This document shows positions 23,240 to 33,700 of a stretch of DNA of 64,000 nucleotides, piece by piece. Positions within the stretch are counted from its first letter, which is position 1. Every line of letters starts with the position of its first letter. Both the position numbers and the translations under genes were made by a program. The stretch comes from Aedes albopictus. Lineage: Eukaryota > Arthropoda > Insecta > Diptera > Culicidae. The notes beneath the pieces are model-generated. The model did no database searches and was not told the origin of the DNA. It was given only the letters and a program-made list of their open reading frames with translations. The stretch lies in contig NC_085138.1 of NCBI RefSeq assembly GCF_035046485.1, positions 88,399,228 through 88,463,227 on the forward strand. The letters are read 5' to 3'.

Positions 23240-25004
23240 CAGGGCCGGATTTAAGGGGGGGCCAGGGGGGCCATGGCCCCGGGCCCCCACATTTTAGGGG
23301 CCCCCACAAAATGTTACTTGAGAACCGAAAACAAGTAGTGCTAAAAACATCTTGATTTAATTTTTATTACAAGTATTTCTATTTACTCTCAAGATGTGTG
23401 TGAAATATTGTGCTTCAAATTAGAAAATAGCAGATATCTGCCTTTTAGTAAAATTTCAAAGTTTTCCAGAAAGTGGATTTTTGAGGTTTGAATTGATCAC
23501 TCTTGTGAATTGCACAAGTTATTTTACCGAAAATACATGAGAAAATCTTCACCTGAATTCTGGATGAAATCTTAAACGCTATGGAATAGAGAGTCGAAAG
23601 TTTCTACTAAAAATTCGTGTTTATTTCTGTCGAAAATTATCGGTGTTATTTTTGAAAAAAAAAATCCTACGTAGTTCTTTGAAGATTTGCAAATGTTTCT
23701 ATCAGAATAAAGAAACGTTTTTTGAATTGTAGAGTTTGATTTCGCTTACCAAACATATAAATTATTCAAATTGAACCTCAGAATTTTTCTTTGAAGGAAC
23801 TAGCAAGAATTTTAGGTCGGATTTAGGCGGAGATAGATCCGATTTTCTTTAATATAATTAAATCCATAACTATTTTTTCTTCCTGGCTTGTGTAATTTAA
23901 GGCTAACTCTTAACAAATCCATAGGTTCCTTATGAAAATGGCATTAGATATTTGTGGAGAAATTCTTGAATGATCCTGAAACATTCAAAGTTTTGCAAAC
24001 AATTTTTGTTTAAATTGGCCAAAAATTCGTCCACCAAAGATTATCATGAATTTTTGCTTATATTTCTATTCAAAGTAAAACAGAAATTCCATCAGGAACT
24101 CATTATAGATTTTCGATGAAATTCCCTCAGTGGCTTTAAGTAGAATTTCCGCTAAAAATACCACTATGGACTTTTTGCCTCTTGAAGTTTCACAAGGAGT
24201 ACTTAACAATTACCTATTCTGCGCGTTCTCCAGAAACTTCTCTCGAAGTAGCGTTAGGAATGTTAATGCTTAAGATCCACAAAAAAAGAAATCTGCTAAT
24301 CGGTCAGAAACCCTATAGATTTCATCAATGATCCCGCAGAAAATCTATTTGAAGGCTTTGCAAGAACGGCCCAGATAGCGCTATAAATTTTATCCGAAAT
24401 TTATCGAAATTGTCTCCTATAAAGTCTATTTTCAAATTTCCTTAAGGACTTTCTCATGAATTTTGACTTGTTCAATGGAATCAATGGAACACTGTCGGAT
24501 AAAGCGTTTACAACCGTCTTCAGACTAGATTTTCATATCTGCGCCTCTGTTATGCTTAGTTTATAGTGGATGCCTTTTTTCTAGTTGCGCTTAAGCTAGA
24601 TTAAATTCTCGCGTTTAGTATCATACAGGCGTATCTGCAATGATCGATTTCTCTTCATCGATTTTCTCTTCGAATTATTCCGGGGAATACGACCAATATT
24701 CGGATGATCTCTCGGTGCGTTTCGGTAAAGGACGACTAGGACAAGCATCTAAAACAACAAAAACAACAAAAATGATTTGCCGCCCAAGTTATTAATCAAA
24801 GAGAAAATCAATGAAGAGAAATCGATCATTGTAGATACGCCCGTATGATACTAAGCGCGAGAATTTCTTCAATAACAGCCCTATTTTTTGGAAGAGTTCT
24901 CCATATTTGCTAGATTTTTCTACAATGAAAAAAAAAATATTCTCTAAAAGAGGGCCCCCACAACACTGTGGCCCCGGGCCCCCACATTTGTAAATCCGGC
25001 CCTG
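23240..25004. mobile_element. 1.77-kb non-autonomous hAT-type element with 8-bp target duplication
   Basis: The ends read CAGGGCCGGATTTA on the left and its inverse TAAATCCGGCCCTG on the right. The flanks are a perfect 8-bp duplication, TCCCTTCT, at 23232-23239 and 25005-25012. G/C-rich subterminal runs (GGGGGCCCGGGGCC-like) are inverted relative to each other. CAG-type termini plus an 8-bp duplication are hallmarks of hAT elements. The interior is AT-rich and shows no transposase frame, so it would depend on an enzyme from elsewhere. It carries a further nested hairpin at 24603-24871. Confidence 0.88.
24603..24871. mobile_element. nested inverted repeat (72-bp arms) inside the hAT-type element
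   Basis: Left arm 24603-24674, including TTAGTATCATACAGGCGTAT and GATCGATTTCTCTTCATCG. Right arm 24798-24871 is its near-perfect inverse, with a few mismatches. The spacer is about 120 bp. This could be a separate small MITE that landed in the hAT-type element, or part of that element's own structure. No target duplication was confirmed. Confidence 0.7.
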
Positions 25005-26395
25005 TCCCTTCTGAAGCAAAATAGGATAAATCCGATCTGCCCCAGGAGATTTGAAAGGAGCAAAGCTATAAAGTGCCCATTCATTCGATTCTAAAGTTAT
25101 GATACTCCGAGCCGAAGCTAAAGAATCATAACTACAAGAAAAGACATCAGGTTCATCCGAAGAAGTAATATCCACACATCCGGGGAAGTGTGTACTGAAT
25201 AAACATCCCAAAACTTCCTCATCAGAGGAAGTGAAATCACCATTTGGCAAACGAAGTTCGTTCACTTGGAAATCCTTAGATTTTGCAAGGATTTTGTTCA
25301 ACCGACTGGCTTCACTCACACTGACTGGAAACATTTGTACAAAGGTTTTTCCAGCCGGATCGTTCAGCAGACCGGAGAGCTTTCTGGTAGGCCTTGCGAG
25401 CCGACATGAAAGCTTCCGATCCAGCTGAACGTCGTCTGTTCCAAATCATTCTACATTGTTTCCTGAGCTTTGCCAGATCAGAGGTCCACCAAGGGGTTCC
25501 TCTTGTGGTCTTCACAGACCGCAGAGGGCAAGCTTCTTCAAAGCTTCCATGATGAAGGCCGTTGTAGTATCAACGGCATCATCTAGATCACTTGGATTGT
25601 CAATGGATGGTGAATATCCATGAAATTTGGCTGCAACCAAATCGGTAAAAAGATCCCAGTTGGTTGACCGGGGGTTCCTGAAACGCAAAGTTTTCGAAGT
25701 AAAGTTCATATGTGCAAACAAGATGTAGCGATGGTCAGATAAAGATTCTGCATCTGACACATGCCAATTGGTCAGCTCGTGACTAATTCTGCTAGAGCAA
25801 AGCGTTATGTCTAACACTTCCTCTCTACCAGATACCATGAAGGTTGGGCGGTTGCCTATGTTAAGTAATCCAAGATCTGTACTACTCAAGTACTCCATCA
25901 AAATGGAGCCTCTTTAGTTAATGTCTGAGCTGCCCCAGATAATATGGTGAGCATTAGCATCACTGCCAACAATTAGCGGAAGGCCTTTTGAAGTACAGTA
26001 TGCGATGACTTGTTTGAAAGCATCCGTAGGGGATGGTTCATCATACAATAAATAAACCGAACAATAGACGTATTTCCTGTTGAGGTTTACAACAGATACA
26101 TCAATTGTGATAACACATACATCTCTGGTGGTTAGTTCGGAGATGAGTGTAGCAACTATTGCGTTGTTGACAAGCACACAGGCTCGAGGCATGACACGCG
26201 AGTTTGCCATTTCATGTTTACTGAAAGTAGCAAACACTGGGCTCACAAGGTTTCTAAAACATATCCGAAAACACTTTTCACAAGGTTTCCTAGATAGAAA
26301 TTCCCCTTACGAAAGTAAGGTTCTTGGACCAAGGCCACCTGAGCCATTTTGCATAAGTCTGCAGAGATTGATTGTTGCTGTTCTTTTATGCTGAA

Positions 26396-27757
26396 GATTG
26401 ATCTGAGCTATCCTAACCGTAGCCACTACCCAAACTAGGTAAGATTGAACTCTTCGCAATGACAGCACAACAAAGAACAGCAGCAATAAAGCCAGATCGG
26501 TATCGATTGGAAAACGCCAAAGGCGAGGAGCATGAAATGAATCTTCTAATCAAATCTGATCGATTGATATACTGGTTGGCGTGTATTTAACAACATTACA
26601 ATTTTTGGAAACAAAAGTTTGATTCTCGCGCAAAACGTAACGCTTGAACCGTGTCACATGTTCGATAGAAGTAAACTTTACATGTCTACATTTATTTATT
26701 TTATTTATTTATATATATACATGTTCTATACCAATATCAAACACGAAGGATATCCTTTTTTGTGTTTAAACAACATATCACTGAAGTTCAGGGGTACTTA
26801 TGTGAAATGAAAAAAAATAGCGAAAAAATCCTTGTAGTTCTGGTGAGATTTGAACCCTCTCTCCAATTTGCTAGACAAGGCACGTTTACTAACTTCGCCA
26901 CAGAACAGTCAAACGCCTGACACACACTGATTATTTCTCTCAAAAGTCATGGATTGATGGTGCTGATAGACAACAGTGTCGACGCTAAAAATAACATAGT
27001 TCATAGTTTCTTTTAAAGAGTCTTGAAAGTGAACATCGAAGGATCGAAAGTAATGGAGAGTTGTTAAGAAATTCGTGTGTGCGATGAACATTGAATTTAA
27101 AATTGTAATCTGTTGGCTAACGCGATCTGTCTTGCGAATTTGAAAGTATTGAGTTCAAATTCCATCGGAAGAATATATTTTTTTCTTTTTTTCCTTTGTC
27201 TATTTGACTGTTTTTAAACACATTTGTGTTTATGAACTTTACGCATTTCGAATGTGGATTTTTCTTCCTAGCACAAAAAATTCTTAGGTATATATTAGGC
27301 GCGGTAGACATTTAGAAAATGCACTACTCCGAAAATAGATTTCTCTTAAAATCTAAATTTTGAAAAACATCCATTTACGTTAAATGATAATAACTAATCT
27401 TTCTTTCGTACCAGCAATATTTGAAATCATTGCCGGTCGATTTTGCAAAGAATGTTCAAAACTCATCATCCACAAAGCTCATGGAGCTGAAAATGATACT
27501 CATTGTTTGCTCACTTATGGTGATCATTGAGTACTATTTTCAATTTCACGTGCTTTATGAGTTATTGGATTAGATGCAAGATTTGAAAATTCCTAGTAAA
27601 AAATGTGTACATAGGCACATTTCACATCAATCTTAAAAACCTTTCTAGAGTTTACTTAGATGTTTCAGCTTGTTTTCTTTGCGTTAACTTAGCATGGGTC
27701 CATTCTTGAAGCAAGAATCGATACTAACTGAATCTCCATTTTTCTTTTCATCCATAG
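26396..27757. other. intergenic or intronic DNA with two tRNA-like segments
   Basis: At 26832-26905 the minus strand has a segment with GGGTTCAAATCTCACC (B-box-like). At 27110-27165 the plus strand has TTGGCTAACGCG and GAGTTCAAATTCC in tRNA-like order. Both lack a full cloverleaf that I could fold, so they are probably SINE heads or tRNA relics. The rest is AT-rich with no gene recognised; part is probably intron of the gene whose visible exons begin at 27758. Confidence 0.45.
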
Positions 27758-30700
27758 AACTCTTCGATGCGTTCCTGGTCTTCGGGGTGCCGGTAAACAT
27801 TGGGACCCCAATGCTTCCAGTATGGAATCCGAAGGTGATGTCCTTCCAGACTCGGATGAAACATACGCACAGGTAATTAATTCGTATCAGTCTAGTATCA
27901 TACATTTCTAAAAATCAAAATCTGTTAACTTTTCCATTTGTGCAGGGCAAGGACACCGATCCGGTCAAGAAGCGCAAAGTCAAACGGAAGGTCATCAAAA
28001 AAGTCAAACCCAAAGCCAAAGCGGAAAAAACGGAAAAGCCCGACAAGCCTAAACCGCCCGCAAAGAAGATCAAGAAAGAAGTCAAAGCGCTGCTTTCCGA
28101 TGCAGAGAAGCAGCAGGACGATGAGTCCAGCTCCTCATCCGCAAGTTCCGAGAAAGCTCCCATCAAGCCGAAGTCCGATGAACCGAAAAAGCGCAAACGG
28201 GAACCCAAGGAGAAGAAAGAGGTGGTGGAAGTCCTGGGCAAGAAGCGCATGGCGAGCTTGAACGCCACGGCCATGCTGGCCGCCACATATGAGGTTCAGC
28301 GGATATTGTACCGCAATACGGATTCCGATTCGGACAGCCCGGCGGAGAAGCCCAAGGCCAAGAAGGCCAAAGAGCAGAAGGAAACGAAAGACAAGGAGTC
28401 GGTCAAAGCGGAAGAGAAAAAGTCTTCGAAGGCGGCGGTGAAGGACGCCAAGAACGACGAAGAACATGAGCCTGCGGAAGGTTCCGCCAAGTCTGCCGAG
28501 AAAGACAAACCTAAAGAAAAAGAGAAAGAAAAAGAAAAAGAGAAGGACAAGCCAAAAGAAAAAGACCCCGAAGTATTGCTAACGGTCAAGACGGAACCGA
28601 TGCGTGACAAGAAAGACGACACCGCCGCTGAGGTTAAGCGCGAGCTCGAAGAGGTAAGTTGTTGCGAGAAAGGTGTCAAAATGCTTTGTAATCGGGTCAA
28701 ATGGGCAATTATGTGTTCTTTTTTCCCTCGCATTTTCCTCTACAGCCCCGTCCGGTTTCGAGCAACGTCGTCATCGCACAAGACACAGAGGTAACCATTA
28801 CCGGTGTGTATGTTAATTCCGGCCTGGGGGCAAACCAGGAAGCGTACTGCAAGATGCAGTATCGTGTGCAGCAGAGCGTCACCGAGGAACGGTTGGTGCG
28901 TCCGGGCGAGGCACCACCGAAATCCTACACACCGCTGACGGCGCTCTCCAGCATGCGGCCACCCAACGATCAGTCAGGTGAGTCACTCACTGCCTTCTTG
29001 TTCATTCACTTATTTATCGTGTCGAACTAATTTTGATTGATGGCAGTTTGATTCGGAGTCCGGACAAACCGGTGATGTTACGGTTCAAGTCCCTAAGGAA
29101 ATGGTTGATGTAATCGAGCTCGATTGGAGTTTTGTTAAAACAAGTTTGACAATATCAAATTACATCACTTTTGCCATACTATGAGTATTAAATCGTCAAA
29201 TATTTTATGACGGATTTTAATGTGTGTATTTGCAAGGTGGCCCAGACTTATATGAAAAACTTTACCTAGGATATAACTTGAACGTTGGACTCTTGCGGTC
29301 TTCGACAAAGTTGTTTGGCATATAGTCACCTACAAAAATACCAAAGGGTTTGAATATTGAACGCTTACAGCGCCACCTAGCGGCAAAATTCGAAAATTTA
29401 AGATTTCTGCATACATTTGGTCGAGTGTAGAATTTGCATTTAAGTTAAAATACACATTAATAAAAACTATAAAAAAATACATTTGGTCAGGATTTCCTAT
29501 ACAAACTTCAAGCGCCCCCTTAGGCTTTATCGATTTTGCTCAAATTTTGAACGTAGCTTCTGGGAGTTCAAAACAACTGATTCAGGAGGTAAGACTTGGC
29601 ATTTTTCAAAATTTTTGTTTCTCATATATGTGTGAGCCACCTTACTGGACTCATTATATGTCTAAATGATTGATTTAATCTTCGAAATTAGCGCTATTCA
29701 TTGCCCGGAGATCCTGAATCAACTAGGGGTCTACTGTAATAGTACATATTTTTGGGGAAAATGAGAGATTCCAAATGAATTTTTGAAGAAATTTACGAGT
29801 TTTATATGAGTTTTGATTTATAGACCCTGCTTGATTGGTTGGAATATGAATCTGACAAAAATATCAAACTATAGAGACATACATTTAACGGTTTTCAGAA
29901 TTGTTTATGTGTCTTCTGCAGGATTTTATAAAATTTGATAAAGGTTACATTAGTTTTTCTGCAGCAATTTATAACAATGTAATAATAACTGACGAAGTTC
30001 CGATAACTTATAGTTTAAGAAAATTCTACTAGAACTCAGAAGGGAATGCAGGCACTTCATTTAAGGTATTGGTGAATTAATTAAATTATACACACGAGTC
30101 ACAAATTCCACCAACCATTTTTTTTTTTCAATTATTCTTTAATAACAGAATTCCGGCAGGATAATAAGAAATCACCCTGGTAATTTATTCTAGCCATTCT
30201 AAAAAAAATCAAATAGTAATTCCATTGCAAAACTTGTCAAAAGTTAGGCCCAGTTTCGTGTTTAAAAGGAAACGTTCAAGAAGCTCTTGACCGATTCCTG
30301 GCAGAAACTTTCTACAGAGACTGCCATTCGAAATGTCATTTCTTCTGCGATCAAAGCAAAAAGGGTTTATTGAGCGATTCAGGCATGGAATTTCCTATGC
30401 ATCAAGATAGGCCGAAAAATTCCTACTGAACGTCGAACAGCGTTCTAAGAAGGAATTTCATCATGAGCTCTTCTGCCATTTTCGTCGAAAAAATTCCTGT
30501 AATTTTTGTTAAAGAAACTCTGGTCTGGCAATTTTTGCTGAAATCCGTCCGACAATTCTTTTAGGGATGCCCAGGTAACCGATAAGCATTTGAAGAAGCA
30601 GTATATTAGTCTTATATTCGCATTTAATCTGCTTGCTGCCCTAGCATAGCAGTTTGACAGCTTATATACCCTTAGTTAGCATTCAAAATGCAGTTCAAAA

Positions 30701-33700
30701 ACCTTTAGCTGTTATGTAACATTTCAAATGCACATTTTGGTTTGGGTTTTAAATATTCCAAATGCCATATTAAAGCCATAAAACTGCTTAACAATAATGT
30801 GTGGCTGCTATGTTTGAGGCACTCAATTCTTTATATTTTCATATTTGTTTCGCATCGTCGCGTCTATGCAAACTATTATCAACGTCTGTTGAGGCTACTT
30901 TATGTGCCCAGGTAACCAATAAGCACTTTATTAAGCATTATTTCAGCATTTCACGCGCTTTTTCAACTGGTAAATTAATGCCACTCAGCCGTATATGCGC
31001 CTTTAATGCTACTTAAATGCAGGTTTTGGCCCAATATACTGCTGCTTAAGTGCTATACCTTCAGGAACTTCTTAAACAACTGTCAAAATAATAACACGTT
31101 GACTGTAACGCCTAATTAGAGACAAACCAAAATAGAAAAAAAAAATCGCCCCTCTCACTCCACTCCTCCACTTGCTCTGTCATTTTACACTCTCACTCAG
31201 TACGGCATATTTTTTTTCTGGTAGGTGTTTTTTTCGCTGATTACAGACGTCGATAACAGTTTACATAGACGCGGAGATGCGACACAAATATGAAAAACGA
31301 ATTGAGTGCCTCAAACATAGCTGCCACACATTATTTTAACCAGTTTTGTGGCTCTAATATAACATTTGGAATGCTTAAAACCCAAAACAAAATGTGCATT
31401 TAAAATGCTATAAAACAGCTAAAGGTTTTTGATCTGCATTGTGAATGCTGATTAAGGATATCTAAGCTGTCAAATTGCTATGCTAAGGCAGCAAGCAGAT
31501 TAAATGCGAATATAACACTAATGTACTGCTAATTCAAATGCTTATTGGTTACCTGAGTGGTAAAAAGATTACTCATGTCAAACAAAACATGGCGTAGTGA
31601 AAAAGATAATTTTTACTTTCTGTTTATCACAGACATTACTTGATTGAATGCACCTTAGAAAATAAAGACTGTTTAAGTCTATATTTTTCTTGTCTAACAG
31701 CCAAGTCAACTGTACAGCATGTGGAGCACCGAAGATTTTAAGGAATAGAACGATTTCAGCATACATAGTCAATATTTGAAAACATTCTACATCTTGAAAT
31801 CGAGGGAAAAGGTGGAAACATGAACCTCCCGTATCAAACGATTTTAAAAACAAGCTATAAAAGGAGTTTCCTTCTAAAAAAAGCCATTTCCTGAAAAATT
31901 CATACTGTAGATTTTGAAGCATTTATTAACCCATTTACGCCCAGTGATCTATTTATAAATCAGATGCCTCGAACGCCCAGTGATCTATTTATAGATCAGT
32001 AACTTTTGCGATAACTGCGGAGAAATGAAGCATTTTGGAAGACTAGTGTCTTCAGCAAAGTTGATGAGGAGATCAAGGATTCTCCGATAGTACGTAATTA
32101 AGTACGTATTCGCTCCAGTACGTGGCGCTAGTGATCATGAAGCATTGTGCTTTGATAGGTGTTTCGTCAACAGCCATTGTCAATATCGTCGCGCTCGTAT
32201 CTTGAGAATCCAACTGCATAGAAAAATTTTGTCTTCAGCAAAGTTGATCAGGACATCAAGAGCTATCTGATAGTGAACTAGTTGGTTCTAGGTTCATCCG
32301 TTAGGTGGCGTTAGTGAGTCCTAAAAAAAATAAACCTCTGTATTTCGAGAATCCGACTACATAGAAGAATTTCGTCTTTGACAAGGTTGATCAGTACATC
32401 AATAGCTATCCGATAGTGAACTAGTTGGTTCTAGGTTCATCCGTTAGGTGGCGCTAGTGAGTCTTAAAAAAATTAAACTTCTGTATCTCGAGAATCCGAC
32501 TACATAGAAGAATTTCGTCTTCGGCAAGGTTGATCAGGACATCCACAGCTATCCGATAGTGAACTTGTTGATTGTGGGTCCGTCCGCTAGGTGGCGCAAG
32601 TGGGCTCTAAAAATTCTGAACTTCTGTATCTCGAAAATCAGACTTCAGAAAAATATCGTCTTCGGTAAGGTCGATCTGGACATCACAAGCTATCCGATAG
32701 TGAACTAGTTGGTTAAAGGTTTATCCGCTAGGTAGCGCTAGTGAGTTTTAGAAATTCTTAGTTGCTGAATCTCGAGAATCAGGCTTCTTAGAAAATTTAC
32801 TTCTTCAGCAAAGCCGATCAATACATCAAGGGCTAACGGATTGTTAACTAGTTCATTCCAGGTTTTTTCGCTGGGTGGCGCTAATGAGCCCTACAAATTC
32901 TGAATTTCTGTATCTCGAGAACCAGAATACATAGAAGTGAAATAGTTGGTTCTGGGTTTATCCGGTAGGTGACGGTAGTGAGCTCCAAAAATTCTGAACT
33001 TCTGTATCCCGAGAATCCGACTACATAGAAGAATTATGACTTCGACAAGGTTGATCAGGACATCAAGAGCTATATGAAAGTAAACTAGTTGGTTGTAGGT
33101 TTGCCCGCTAGGTGGCGCAAGCGGGCTCTAAAAATCTGAACTAATATTGGTAAAGTTGTTATGTTGAACAAAATATAGTATAGTATAATTAGTTATTAAC
33201 TTGAACTCAATGATAACGTTATTTTCGATAACGTGCTATGTGCTGTCAATTTATTATCTTTACTCGGGTTCATTGTGACTCTCATCTCAAAAGCATTCGT
33301 TTGGATCGAACGTGTCTCTGGAGCCGACCTAATGATAGGTCGGATTCATGCAAAATAGCTGTAGATGGATAAATTGAACGTAATTTGATCAATTAGTGCC
33401 CAGCGATTTGGTTAGAGACCAGAAGAAATCAATGCCTAATGGTCTATTCACAACTTAGTAAGTGTTGAGGATAATCTTTGGCGCTGTACAAGATAACGGT
33501 TTGTGGCGGCAGAGGGTGAGCAACGTGCTCGCTACGCTCTGCGGTTGCCAAAGCCAGAAGGACACGGTGGGCAGGATATACTTCTAGAATGCCGAATATC
33601 AACTAATTATATATAGAAATTATAAGAATGATGCATATTGGAATGCCACATAAATGTTGAAAACTATCCTTTGATAAACTAATAGTAGTTTATTTTAGTT

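Larger units (their letters stand above)
20690..26395 (-). pseudogene. LOA-like non-LTR retrotransposon (APE, RT, RNase H), multiply broken and interrupted
   Basis: Reading the minus strand from 26395: endonuclease text including MAQVALVQEPYFRKGNFYL, GSDANAHHIIWGSSDIN (catalytic Asp-Ala-Asn) and LSDHRYILF; then a linker with TPWWTSDLAKLRK. The reverse transcriptase has FKSPGADRIYPILLQK, FRPISLTSFLLKCLERIVD, GCPQGGILSPFLWNLV and the catalytic YGFADDYL. The connector is TPTAALEVLFDVSPLHIHLK and RNase H has SDSQAAIKAL, followed by a C-terminal tail to about 20690. Many stops and shifts are present. A hAT-type element at 23240-25004 splits the RT after ILLQKG, and a SINE at 22137-22397 splits the sequence after TEQVN. 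ORF1 is missing. Confidence 0.85.

Noticed and set aside
28135..28733. Minus-strand frames of 110 and 145 codons
   Set aside because: Antisense of the Lys/Glu-rich exon 27946-28653; Ser/Phe/Leu-rich text is the expected mirror.
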